A stretch of DNA of 64,000 nucleotides from Proteus columbae. Lineage in GTDB: Bacteria; Pseudomonadota; Gammaproteobacteria; Enterobacterales; Enterobacteriaceae. Positions within the stretch are counted from its first letter, which is position 1. Every line of letters begins with the position of its first letter. A model generated the notes under the pieces. The model searched no databases, was not told where the DNA came from, and worked only from the letters and a program-made list of their open reading frames with translations. This document shows, in pieces, positions 53,114 to 61,511 of this stretch. The position numbers were made by a program, and so were the translations under genes. Location of the stretch: positions 107,749 to 171,748 of the forward strand of contig NZ_NGVR01000030.1 of the NCBI RefSeq assembly GCF_002777965.1. Direction: 5' to 3'.

Positions 53114-54340
53114 TTATGCTTTTTTTAGCGACGATAGTTTTTCACACCATGCATCAAGCGTTTCACGTTTTTCTCTTAAATAATCATACCTGTCATAATG
53201 TTTCTGAGAAACGCCGGGTCTTTTATGGTTTTGTACCATATCCCTTAACTCAGAACTAATCCCCATCTCTCCAGCCAATGTTTTAAATGTTCTTCTCACA
53301 TCTCTAGGTGTAAATTTCTCAAACTCATTTCTCTTACAAAATTTATTTAATTGTTTAGCGTATTCAGATGTTAATAGATGTCCTTCTTTCGTTTCAGCAG
53401 GGAAAAGATAATTAGATGTTGGATACAATAGCTCTTGGATATTAAGAATATCAATAGCAGGCTGAACCAAAGGGATCACATGATAATCGCCTGTTTTTGA
53501 AATGTGAGGTGGAACCGTTAATGTATTGTTCTTTTTATCCCAATTGTCGCGAGTATTAGCCAGAATTTCCCATGGTCTTTGTCCTGCAGAATAAACGCAA
53601 AATAGAAATAGACGCGCATAATCTGAGTTAATAGGGCATTCGATGGTGGGTTTATTGAATAGCTCTAATAATAGCTTCAACTCATCCCATGATAAAAATC
53701 TATCTAACGCTTTATCTGCACCTTTTTGTCTAGGAACCACAGTGACAGGATTTCGTTCCAATCCATAAATAACACGCTCATTTATTTTTGCTGGATCATT
53801 ATCGGCAAACAGACCGAAGTTGAATACCGCATGTAGGTTTGCTCTTACTTTGTTCGAACCAGCTAAAGCACCTCGGGAGATAAACTCAGAAAGTATTCTT
53901 TTTATATGATCTGGAGTAACATCTTTTGCAGGCATAGAGGCATCAATATGCTTACTACCTAGAACCTGATTTAGTCTATTTTGGGTTTTATCATATGAAC
54001 GCTTGCCTTGTCGCTTCTGATCTTCAATGTAATCATCAAAAAGCTGTTTTACTGTGGCGTGTTCATATTTAATTTTTTCAGGGGATGATGATTCGGTAGC
54101 AGCTGCTACGGATTTTACTGCAGCATCTGCCAGTGATAAATTAGGGTAATCACCAAGCGATATAAATTTCTCCTTTCCATCTTTGAAATAGCGATAGATG
54201 AAAACTTTTCTTCCAGATGGATATGTTTTTACACCAAGGCGTCCAGTGCCTCTAGTCGCTGATGCTTGCCAAGTATAATACGCAGATTTCTTTGGTTTCA
54301 GTCCTCGTATTTTACTATCAGTCAGTAATACGCTAGCCAT
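53114..54340 (-). CDS. int: P4-type tyrosine integrase
   Basis: A 408-residue integrase. It has the N-terminal arm-binding domain (LTDSKIRGLKPKKSAYYTWQ ... RKVFIYRYFKDGKEKFISLGDYPNLSLADA), a core-binding middle, and the catalytic domain with Arg in AGQRPWEIL, the box-II TPRDVRRTF, and the nucleophile Tyr in QKHYDRYDYL (about residue 382). It catalyses recombination at the tRNA-Arg 3' end. It lies about 165 bp from attR and reads towards the phage interior, so in the circular genome it lies on the other side of attP from the AlpA-like gene. Confidence 0.94.
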   Translation of the reverse strand: MASVLLTDSKIRGLKPKKSAYYTWQASATRGTGRLGVKTYPSGRKVFIYRYFKDGKEKFISLGDYPNLSLADAAVKSVAAATESSSPEKIKYEHATVKQLFDDYIEDQKRQGKRSYDKTQNRLNQVLGSKHIDASMPAKDVTPDHIKRILSEFISRGALAGSNKVRANLHAVFNFGLFADNDPAKINERVIYGLERNPVTVVPRQKGADKALDRFLSWDELKLLLELFNKPTIECPINSDYARLFLFCVYSAGQRPWEILANTRDNWDKKNNTLTVPPHISKTGDYHVIPLVQPAIDILNIQELLYPTSNYLFPAETKEGHLLTSEYAKQLNKFCKRNEFEKFTPRDVRRTFKTLAGEMGISSELRDMVQNHKRPGVSQKHYDRYDYLREKRETLDAWCEKLSSLKKA

Positions 54341-54368
54341 AACTAATTTCCATTTACGGGTTGTTTGC

Positions 54369-54393
54369 GGGTCAAGTAACGGGTCAAGTAACG
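54369..54393. repeat. Integrase arm-type site candidates near attR
   Basis: Two tandem copies of GGGTCAAGTAAC just upstream of int, matching the copies at 13661-13681 beside attL. Confidence 0.55.
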
Positions 54394-54505
54394 TAGAAAT
54401 GATATGAAACTAGCTGAAATCATGCAAGGTATATAAATCCTTATAAATCAAAAAGATGAAATCTTGTGAAATTATATAAAACTCAATGAAATCAGTATGT
54501 AACGC

Positions 54506-54554
54506 CCTTCTAAGCCGTAGGTCACAGGTTCGAATCCTGTAGGGCGTACCATTT
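54506..54554 (+). repeat. attR core (49 bp)
   Basis: Exact copy of 13565-13613, the displaced 3' end of tRNA-Arg. There is no 5' half here, so it is not a functional tRNA gene. Confidence 0.95.
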
Positions 54555-55109
54555 CAAATTAAGTAGTTACATTCATTTCAAATTTACTATTTTTCTATCG
54601 TGAGACTAATTTGGGACGCAAGTGCCAAAAACAGAGTCAATTTTGCGTGCATATTCAGTTAGGAATGAATAAATCATCTTATAAATACTTGCAGATTTTC
54701 TCAGTAATCTTTCCACGAAACTTTTTCGCCAGCTTTACTTCTTTAACTCTCTCTACTTGTTTTTGTGTTATTACTTCAAATTGAACTCCTCCATGCATTT
54801 AAAAATTACTTCTAATGCTTCTATATTGGTGTATGGAATATCGGTATACGAGTAAAGAAAGCTAAAGGATGAACTTGAAAATAATATCATTAATGTTCGG
54901 GATAATATAATTAAGTAACTAATCTAAAAAATAGCTTAAAAAAGCCAAATATCTAGCAATAGTTTATTTTTTTATTTTGCCGATTTTAATTTTGCTAAAG
55001 GTGATTTAAAAAATAATAGTTAAATGTTTTCTAGATTTATAGGTGAATAGTTTTTATAATATATATTAAATATACAGATTTAATGCAAATAATATAAATG
55101 GAATAAAAT
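54555..55109. other. Intergenic region after attR
   Basis: About 555 bp of AT-rich DNA with no clear gene. A minus-strand frame of 39 residues (54679-54798, MHGGVQFEVITQKQVERVKE start, GAAGTAAT before) could be a small gene or remnant. No strong hairpin was seen. Confidence 0.4.
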
Positions 55110-55649
55110 ATGCCTTTACCTAACCGATTAAAACCAAGAAAAGTCAGTAAAGCTAAACTCAATGAATTGATCGATTTACTACTTAAGATAACTATTAAAA
55201 TCGACAATGGTGCAGCTGAAAATGATCCTGAACTTCAAATCATGATGATAAATTGGAACGCACAAGTAGTAACACCTTGTGAGTTTTCAGATTTTCGTGA
55301 CTACAACTCATGGACAAGTGCAAAAGAGTTTACAAAAATAGCTTTTAACAAGGTGAAGTATTTAGATGACCTGACTTATGAAGAGTTAATTAATATTGTT
55401 GATTTCATCTGTTTGGCTGAAGGCAGTGAATCTGAACAATCTTATGCAATGAATTTACTCAAGATAAACTTTAAAGCCTTTTCTTCTGATCTTATTTATT
55501 GGCCTGATGAGTATTTTAATCTTGAAGAAGTTGATGATTTATCATCAGAAGAAATAGTGGCTTATTTGATGGAGGGATCTAATCGAAAATTATCTAATGC
55601 TCCAGAAATTAAATTAAAATATTCAATCGTTAAGGGGATTAACAATTGA
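55110..55649 (+). CDS. Colicin/pyocin DNase-type immunity protein with N-terminal extension
   Basis: A 179-residue protein. The C-terminal 100 residues resemble the Im9 family (Colicin_Pyocin): YLDDLTYEELINIVDFICLAEGSESEQSYAMNLLKINF, then SSDLIYWP at 125-132, where Im9 has SDLIYYP, and a last helix SSEEIVAYLMEG. The N-terminal 80 residues are extra and contain SDFRDYNSWTSAKEFTKIAF. Im proteins bind and block DNase bacteriocins. No toxin gene is next to it, so it is an orphan immunity gene. The identification is by motif, not by search. Confidence 0.65.
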   Translation: MPLPNRLKPRKVSKAKLNELIDLLLKITIKIDNGAAENDPELQIMMINWNAQVVTPCEFSDFRDYNSWTSAKEFTKIAFNKVKYLDDLTYEELINIVDFICLAEGSESEQSYAMNLLKINFKAFSSDLIYWPDEYFNLEEVDDLSSEEIVAYLMEGSNRKLSNAPEIKLKYSIVKGINN

Positions 55650-55810
55650 TTCTTTATTTTAACAATAAATCAAGCGATTGATTTTATAAATAGATGATGT
55701 TTTATTTAAATAAAGCAAGATGAAAAATTGCGGTATATTTTAACTAGATATAGTTAAAATACTAAATCAGATAGCGCTAAACAATATCACTAAACAACAT
55801 CACTGTATTT

Positions 55811-56119
55811 TTATCTAAGATTGCGGCGCTTCTTATTTCTTAATACAAAAATCTCATTTGATGATAAAGCTGTTTCAGTCCAAGCATTTAGCATTGGTGA
55901 CATTATTTCAGGTGTAACTAACAAGCTTTGTGGCGATATTCCTAATATTAAAGCAATAGCAATAAGCTGATCGACGGTTATTTTTATATGTCCATTTTCT
56001 AAACGTGAATAGTGTTGTTGACTGATACCAAGCCTTCTCCCCATCTCGATACCTGTTATTTTCAATTGCTTTCTTTTCTGTTTAATTCGCTGACCTACAA
56101 CAATATTAATTGAACTCAT
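55811..56119 (-). CDS. MrpJ-like HTH transcriptional regulator
   Basis: A 102-residue XRE-type protein: VGQRIKQKRKQLKITGIEMGRRLGISQQHYSRLENGHIKITVDQLIAIALILGISP. The SQQ-SRxE recognition helix and the layout are those of MrpJ, the P. mirabilis fimbrial regulator that represses motility. MrpJ paralogues usually end fimbrial operons, but none is visible here, so this is an isolated copy. It may still bind flhDC-type targets. Confidence 0.7.
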   Translation of the reverse strand: MSSINIVVGQRIKQKRKQLKITGIEMGRRLGISQQHYSRLENGHIKITVDQLIAIALILGISPQSLLVTPEIMSPMLNAWTETALSSNEIFVLRNKKRRNLR

Positions 56120-56463
56120 ATCAACCCCTCTTTTTAAAAGAGATTACCGTAAAAATACTTAAAGATCGATATTAGCGATCAAAAATAGATTATTGATAGT
56201 TATTATCTATCGGTTTTTATTTATTAAAAGATTTAAACCGTTTTACCTAAATCAAATAATTAGGTAGATTACATTAGTTTTTAGCAGTATTTTTGTTTGT
56301 TAATGACGAAATAGGAGTGTTAATTAAGAATAATATGAGTTAATTGAAGATTGGTAAGAATGGAAGGCTCCATTTTGAAGAGCCTGTTTGAAGTATTAGA
56401 TGAAAATAAGTTAGTGTTATTCAAATAGTTATTTGGTTAATCTATTAGGTATTCGGATTTTTA
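56120..56463. other. Intergenic region between the HTH gene and the DUF523 gene
   Basis: About 340 bp, AT-rich. AGGCTC / GAGCCT (near 56364-56383) forms a small hairpin. The HTH gene promoter is expected near its left part. Nothing else was seen. Confidence 0.4.
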
Positions 56464-56972
56464 TCATAAAATAGTATTTTCTTTATCCCAGTTTTCCACC
56501 CAATCAATTAATTCCTCCAACTGATTTTCAGAAAACACCTTTATATCATGTTGACGTAATAAGGCTGTTGCAACACCTTCACCTTGTTTTATCACACCTG
56601 AAAAGTTGCCATCATAGATATATTGGCTACCACAGGTTGGGCTTTTATCGGTTAATAGGGCAACAATACAGTTGGAATCTAAGGCTGCACGTAGAGCAAG
56701 CCATGCTGCAAGTTGGTAATGTGCAGTTACATCGTTACCTGAACTTTCAATCACTTTTGCACTATTTTGCATAACTTGATCACCATTAGATCCTGATATT
56801 TCAGCCGAGGCTCTAGGTGTTGGTAATCCTGCTGCAAGTTCTGGGCAATGGATCACTAATCGTTGCTCTTGTTGCCACTGTTCAAGTACTGTATTTAATC
56901 GTGCTTTTTCTGTGCCGTTAAACGAACTTTAAATCCCATCAGGCAAGCACTAACGAGTATTTTATTTTTCAT
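56464..56972 (-). pseudogene. DUF523 family gene, single-base frameshift
   Basis: From ATG 56972 the frame reads MKNKILVSACLMGFKVR, the usual DUF523 start with its CxxG metal motif, then runs into stop codons. One base earlier frame gives FNGTEKARLNTVLEQWQQEQRLVIHCPELAAGLPTPR and continues to 56464 with DKSPTCGSQYIYDG. Adding one T in CGTTTAAC (near 56920) would repair it. The 3' part could start alone at ATC/ATG near 56856, but it would lack the N-terminal cysteines. Decay or sequence error are both possible. Confidence 0.8.
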
Positions 56973-57171
56973 ATAAATTTAGTGATTTTACATCCACTTA
57001 ATGAGATATGTGTTTTGATAGAATTTATATTCTCGAACGTCATCGTTCAATGCATTTAGAGGATACTATTCTGTTTAAGCACAAAAAGTCACGGTATTTC
57101 AGTACTTATAGGATTATTGTGATAAGGTTTCAAATAGAATATTAATAATGCTAAAGAAGTAGGAAGAAGAT

Positions 57172-57591
57172 ATGAAAAAAGGATATTGGATTGCATTATT
57201 TCTACTGACCTTATTTTTTATTCTTATTTTTTGGATATTAAAAGATATCAAAAATACAAAAGAAAGAGGTTATACCTATACTAAATATAATATTTTTTCT
57301 TATTATTTGAATACTTCATCTGTGATTAAATCAGTACCTAGAATATCAAATGATTATTTCTTTACTGGTGATGGAATTATAGATAAAGACTTTAGAGATG
57401 GTAGTGTGACATTTTGTTTTATTAACGATTGGAATAAGGCGTATCAACAATTAAGAGAATATACCGATAAATTAGACTTTCCAGTTTATTATGGAGATCC
57501 TAAATTAAGGGACGATGAACAATATCTTCAGATTTATAAATATGATAATTGCTTACATGTTAATTATTCTGAAAATTATGCTGGATATTAA
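57172..57591 (+). CDS. Small single-helix membrane protein, unknown
   Basis: The 139-residue protein has an N-terminal membrane helix (WIALFLLTLFFILIFWIL) and a tyrosine-rich soluble domain with two cysteines (TFCFIND, YDNCLHV). It starts after AGTAGGAAGAAGAT. No family is recognised. AT-rich composition and location between the HTH/DUF523 genes and fic suggest horizontal acquisition. Confidence 0.6.
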   Translation: MKKGYWIALFLLTLFFILIFWILKDIKNTKERGYTYTKYNIFSYYLNTSSVIKSVPRISNDYFFTGDGIIDKDFRDGSVTFCFINDWNKAYQQLREYTDKLDFPVYYGDPKLRDDEQYLQIYKYDNCLHVNYSENYAGY

Positions 57592-57749
57592 TTGTTAGCA
57601 TTAAGATATTAATGTCATAACTAAGTACTTGTTTGTCACATTATTAAGTTTTATAGGTCTAGAGTGGAAAATACTGTTTTTGCGTATTGACCTTGAAGGA
57701 TATTTACTGCCATACTTATTTCACATCAAATTTTAAAAATTGAGGTATT

Positions 57750-59075
57750 ATGGCAAAACATCCTGTAGAACAATCACCTAGGGTTGACTATGAGACTTTA
57801 GATTTTTCTAAAATCAGTCCATACCTCAATAAATATGGAATTGTTGATGAAAAAGGAAGGTACTTGCCTTGGTATAAATTGAGATGGAGAGTGCCAAGTA
57901 AAGAAGCTCAAAATATTTGGTATGCAGTAAAATTTCTCAGAGATCAAATAAAAAAAGGAATAGGCTTATTTGATAAGAATGGCAATGAGTTTTCCTTTTG
58001 TATTCCTGATTTACTAGAACCAAAGCTTCATAAAATTGTGCAATTTGGTACTAGCAAAATGACTGCGATTGCAGATCCTGAAGCATCAATCAACATTCAA
58101 GAAAATTATTTGGTATCTTCGTTACTTATGGAAGAAGCCATTACAAGTGCCCAATTAGAAGGTGCTGCTACGACGAGAGCTGATGCAAAAAAAATGCTAG
58201 AGGAAGAATTAACCCCTAGTACCCCTGATGAAAGAATGATCCTTAATAACTATATGTTATTAAGACTCGCTGATAAGCGAAAAAAAGAACCCTTAACAAG
58301 GGATTTGTTATTAGAATTTCATAGTATTGCAACTCATGGCGTATCAGAAAATGACAATATTCCGGGTGAGTTTAGATGTAGTAATGATATTTATATAGGA
58401 AATGATGATAATCCTTTATATTATCCACTAAACTATAAAGAATTAGAAACGAGACTAGAGTTATTATGTGATTTTGCTAATAAAGAACATAATGGTGAGA
58501 ATAGTAATAAATTTATACCTCCTGTTATTAAAGCGATTATTCTCCATTTCATGCTGGGTTATGAACATGCCTTTAGAGATGGTAATGGTAGGACGGCGAG
58601 AGCGATATTTTACTGGTTCATGTTGAAAAATGGGTATGATATATTTGAATACATATCAATAAGTAAGATAATCAAAGAAAATCATAAAGATTATGGAATG
58701 TCATATCTTAGTGTTCAAAAAGATTATGGCGACTTGACTTATTTTATTGATTTCAATATTAGTGTTATTCTAAATGCAGTTGATGAATTACAAGAATATT
58801 TAAGAGTAAAAACACAAGAATTCTATGATGTTTCTAATATCTTAGATGAGTCAAAATACAAATTTAATTTTATTCAAAAAGATCTTATTAAAAAAGGCAT
58901 TAAGGAACCCGGGCATATATTTACAGTTAAATCTATTATGAATATATATGGTGTTAGTGAGAATACGGCAAGAAAATTACTTAGAGATCTAGAGAAAATG
59001 AAATTATTTCTCTCAATAAAAGAAGGACGTACTACTCATTATATAGCTCCTGCTGACTTGAAAAATAAACTATAA
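57750..59075 (+). CDS. Fic domain protein (putative AMPylase), class II
   Basis: A 441-residue protein. The inhibitory motif S133-A-Q-L-E-G138 (ITSAQLEGA) is N-terminal to the Fic core, as in class II. The core has H273-A-F-R-D-G-N-G-R-T-A-R, differing from HPFxxGNGR by an Ala for Pro. A C-terminal winged helix (VKSIMNIYGVSENTARKLLRDLEKMKL) follows. It is expected to transfer AMP to a target, restrained by the Glu of the inhibitory motif. The target is unknown. Confidence 0.9.
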   Translation: MAKHPVEQSPRVDYETLDFSKISPYLNKYGIVDEKGRYLPWYKLRWRVPSKEAQNIWYAVKFLRDQIKKGIGLFDKNGNEFSFCIPDLLEPKLHKIVQFGTSKMTAIADPEASINIQENYLVSSLLMEEAITSAQLEGAATTRADAKKMLEEELTPSTPDERMILNNYMLLRLADKRKKEPLTRDLLLEFHSIATHGVSENDNIPGEFRCSNDIYIGNDDNPLYYPLNYKELETRLELLCDFANKEHNGENSNKFIPPVIKAIILHFMLGYEHAFRDGNGRTARAIFYWFMLKNGYDIFEYISISKIIKENHKDYGMSYLSVQKDYGDLTYFIDFNISVILNAVDELQEYLRVKTQEFYDVSNILDESKYKFNFIQKDLIKKGIKEPGHIFTVKSIMNIYGVSENTARKLLRDLEKMKLFLSIKEGRTTHYIAPADLKNKL

Positions 59076-59098
59076 AAAAGCCCTTTAAGGGCTTTTTT
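59074..59098. terminator. Bidirectional terminator between fic and the tssF remnant
   Basis: AAAAAAGCCCTT / AAGGGCTTTTTT forms a perfect stem right after the fic stop. Confidence 0.9.
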
Positions 59099-59102
59099 GT
59101 AA

Positions 59103-59534
59103 TTATAATAATGAATTATAACCTTTTAGTGGAGAAGGTGATAAAAACCATTTTATTTTTTCATCATCTTTAAATTTAATTTTCATTTCCAATAACATAT
59201 TCTCAGATAAGCAAAATGGAAAGAAATGATAAAGATGAGAAACAAAGATAAACGCATCACCTTCATTATCAAAATAATCAGTATCTAGTATTAATGTTAA
59301 AGATAAACAACGATGGGGCTTACCTTTTAAAATATAATCATAAGTCTGACTATTTAAATCAATGCAGCCATCCAAGGATTTTTTTATTTTTCTTGTGACT
59401 TGTTTATCTAATTCTGCATAAATTAAATAATCACTTAACATATTTTTTATTGTTGTAATAGACATTAACATAAAAGCATTAGCACTATAATGTGACAACA
59501 AATGCCAATAACACTTATCATCAACAATAGGTGG
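59103..59534 (-). pseudogene. TssF-like T6SS baseplate protein, C-terminal remnant
   Basis: The last 140 residues of a protein whose 5' part is missing at the IS boundary (59534). It includes YWHLLSHYSANAFMLMSITTIKNMLSDYLIYAE and SLTLILDTDYFDNEGDAFIFVSHLYHFFPF, which fit the pattern of the TssF/VasA C-terminal region (WrLlshLslN, LtlDe..F.g.gaflf...l..Ff). The frame continues 60 bases into the IS before a start codon, but that is chance. Together with hcp it suggests a broken type VI locus. Confidence 0.6.
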
Positions 59535-59587
59535 TGACCCGTCCTGAATAAGGTTGACACTTTTCCAATCTGAAATTGGAGAGTGTA

Positions 59588-59995
59588 ATGAAACCAATCA
59601 CTAAACGAACTCAACGCGATTATTCTCTCGCTTTTAAATTACAGCTTGTTGACCAAGTTGAAAAAGGCGAAATAACCTATAAACAAGCCCAAGATCACTA
59701 TGGTATACAAGGATGCTCTACTGTTTTAGTTTGGCTTCGTAAGCATGGTAGGTTAGATTGGTCAAACGGTACCCCTGATACTTTTTATAGAGGTTCAGCT
59801 ATGACCCAATCTTCTGAACAACAAACGCCGGAACAACGCATTAAGCTCCTTGAAAAGGAACTTGAAGAAGCTCGGCTTAAATCCGATTTCTTCGAAGCGG
59901 TGGTTAAAGTCATGGATAGAGACTTTGGAGTTCGTTTGTCAAAAAAGCGCAAAGCCGAGTTATTAAAGAAAAAACGGTTAAAAACCTCACCGTAA
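59588..59995 (+). CDS. IS3-family transposase OrfA
   Basis: A 135-residue helix-turn-helix protein (DYSLAFKLQLVDQVEKGEITYKQAQDHYGIQGCSTVLVWLRKHG) with a C-terminal leucine-zipper-like helix (EQRIKLLEKELEEARLKSDFFEAVVKVMD). It binds the IS ends. ATG 59588 has GGAGAG upstream. The A-run at 59969-59974 near its end is the probable -1 slippage site that makes OrfAB. Confidence 0.92.
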   Translation: MKPITKRTQRDYSLAFKLQLVDQVEKGEITYKQAQDHYGIQGCSTVLVWLRKHGRLDWSNGTPDTFYRGSAMTQSSEQQTPEQRIKLLEKELEEARLKSDFFEAVVKVMDRDFGVRLSKKRKAELLKKKRLKTSP

Positions 59996-60012
59996 CAATT
60001 GCTTGCCGTTTT

Positions 60013-60798
60013 ATGCAGATCAGTCGACAGGCTTATTACAAGAGACTGGATAGAACTGAGGAACGGAAGAAAGCCGATTCAACTATTATTGATGTTGTTA
60101 AATCTGAACGAGTCTTACAACCTCGACTGGGTGGGCGTAAATTACATTTTATTTTAAAGCAAAAACAGATGGTTATTGGTCGTGATCGGCTATTTTCTTT
60201 ATTGAAAGAACATCAGTTACTGGTGCCTAATAAACGGGCTTATCATCGAACAACCTTAAGCCATCATCGTTTTCATCGGCATCCAAATTTAATTAAGTCA
60301 GGGGTTATCCCCACACAACCAGAACAGCTTTGGGTGGCAGATATTACCTATTTATCGACGCATGAAGGTGATACTTATTTAAGTTTAATTACGGATGCGT
60401 ATTCACGAAAAATCGTGGGATATCATTTAGATAACAATATGAAAACAAGTTCAGTGAAGAAATCATTGGTTCAGGCGTTAAAAAAACGGACTTCGACAAC
60501 TTCGTTAACCCATCATTCAGATCGAGGAATACAGTATTGTTCTTCGGAATATCAGGAGATACACAAAGAGCATAATATTCAATGCTCTATGACTGATGGG
60601 TATGATTGTTATCAAAATGCCTTAGCAGAACGAATTAATGGAATATTAAAAATGGAGTATCTACTAATAAAACCGAGTAATTTGGGACAAGCAAGAAAAT
60701 TAGTAGAAGAATCAATTCAACTCTATAATGAAAAACGACCACACTTATCATTAAACTATAAAACGCCCGATGAAGTACATCGAGCGTTTTATGCCTGA
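60013..60798 (+). CDS. IS3-family transposase OrfB, DDE catalytic part
   Basis: A 261-residue rve-type integrase core. The acidic residues are in WVADITYL, HHSDRGIQY and LAERINGILKMEY, the DDE triad of IS3 elements. In the -1 frame relative to orfA the sequence is open upstream to 59970, so the active transposase is probably an OrfAB fusion. Intact, so the element may be mobile. Confidence 0.93.
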   Translation: MQISRQAYYKRLDRTEERKKADSTIIDVVKSERVLQPRLGGRKLHFILKQKQMVIGRDRLFSLLKEHQLLVPNKRAYHRTTLSHHRFHRHPNLIKSGVIPTQPEQLWVADITYLSTHEGDTYLSLITDAYSRKIVGYHLDNNMKTSSVKKSLVQALKKRTSTTSLTHHSDRGIQYCSSEYQEIHKEHNIQCSMTDGYDCYQNALAERINGILKMEYLLIKPSNLGQARKLVEESIQLYNEKRPHLSLNYKTPDEVHRAFYA

Positions 60799-60828
60799 AA
60801 AGTTGTCAACCTATATCAGGACTAGTCA

Positions 60829-60937
60829 GCAAACATCATTCGCTCCAATATCCACTGAGCAAGCTACCGCTTGTTTTGTCCATTAAGAAAAGGCAAAGAA
60901 ACACCCACACACCTTAGTGTGCAGGTGAAAAGAAGGA
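60829..60937 (-). terminator. hcp terminator region
   Basis: Between the IS and hcp, CACCCACACACC - TTAG - TGTGCAGGTG (about 60902-60927) forms a hairpin which on the minus strand is followed by a T-rich run, closing hcp. Confidence 0.6.
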
Positions 60938-61456
60938 TTAACCTTCGAGTGGTGCACGCCAGTCGTCAGAGCCAGAAGTGCCTGCAACCGTGTGTTCCCA
61001 ATCAATTTTGCGATAAGACAGGGAGACTTCGATTAACTGTGTGAAGTCTGATTTTGCTGGATCTTGGCAGTGAGGCATTTGGCAATCGATGTTGACGATA
61101 GTCGCATCGGTTAATGTGGTGGTGAAGAAATGCTCTTGTTTCCCTTCCACCGAAGTGCGGTACCATTTTAACGTGGTTTTCGGCAGCATTTCGCCTGAGG
61201 CTAATGCGTTATACAGCAGAGGAACGGCTTTATTTAACGCCACAGTAAAACGGAAAGGTTTATGGGCGCGTTGGCCTGAAGGCTGACCGGATTGTGGATC
61301 AGTCGGTACAGTGACAACGTGAGAAAATGCTTGCACCAGCATTTCATCTTCGTGGCCTTGAACATAAATATTACCGACGGATTCGGCGGTAAATGCACCC
61401 GCAGTGATATTACCTTGAGTTTTCCCTTCGATAGAGATATAGCATGGAGTTGGCAT
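60938..61456 (-). CDS. hcp: Hcp, type VI secretion tube/effector-carrier protein
   Basis: A 172-residue Hcp1-like protein: MPTPCYISIEGKTQGNITAGAFTAESVGNIYVQGHEDEMLVQAF and the end IDWEHTVAGTSGSDDWRAPLEG. From memory it is very close to Hcp proteins of Proteus T6SS effector operons such as idsA. Rings of Hcp stack into the secreted T6SS tube. The start follows AAGGACTTGCC. No vgrG or effector follows; the IS and the tssF fragment occupy the expected place. Confidence 0.93.
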   Translation of the reverse strand: MPTPCYISIEGKTQGNITAGAFTAESVGNIYVQGHEDEMLVQAFSHVVTVPTDPQSGQPSGQRAHKPFRFTVALNKAVPLLYNALASGEMLPKTTLKWYRTSVEGKQEHFFTTTLTDATIVNIDCQMPHCQDPAKSDFTQLIEVSLSYRKIDWEHTVAGTSGSDDWRAPLEG

Positions 61457-61490
61457 GGCAAGTCCTTAATTTACAATGAATAATCGTTTC

Positions 61491-61511
61491 TCAACAAAAT
61501 CATTTTGTTGA
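61491..61511. promoter_or_regulatory. 21-bp perfect palindrome in the hcp leader
   Basis: TCAACAAAAT-C-ATTTTGTTGA lies 35 bp before the hcp start codon. It may be an operator or an mRNA hairpin protecting the transcript. Confidence 0.55.

Larger units (their letters stand above)
13565..54554. mobile_element. Lambdoid cos-type siphovirus prophage in tRNA-Arg
   Basis: A 49-bp direct repeat bounds about 41 kb carrying integrase, repressor, replication, lysis, cos, packaging, head and tail genes. Gene order of the head and tail modules follows phage lambda. All structural genes look intact, but RusA and one early methyltransferase are frameshifted, so viability is uncertain. Several AT-rich accessory genes interrupt the modules. 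Confidence 0.95.
59535..60828 (+). mobile_element. Complete IS3-family insertion sequence
   Basis: 1294 bp bounded by imperfect inverted repeats that start TGAC..GTCCTGA (left, 59535) and read TGACTAGTCCTGATATAGG from the right end (60828). Two overlapping frames, orfA and orfB, are intact. Flanks are GTGG on the left and GCAAA on the right, so there is no visible target duplication, which suggests that a deletion or recombination followed insertion. Confidence 0.92.

Noticed and set aside
54501..54550. Second tRNA gene at attR
   Set aside because: Only the 3' 49 bp are present; there is no 5' acceptor strand or D-arm.
54679..54798. 39-codon minus-strand frame after attR as a confident gene
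   Set aside because: Too short and without a known match; kept only as a note in the intergenic entry.
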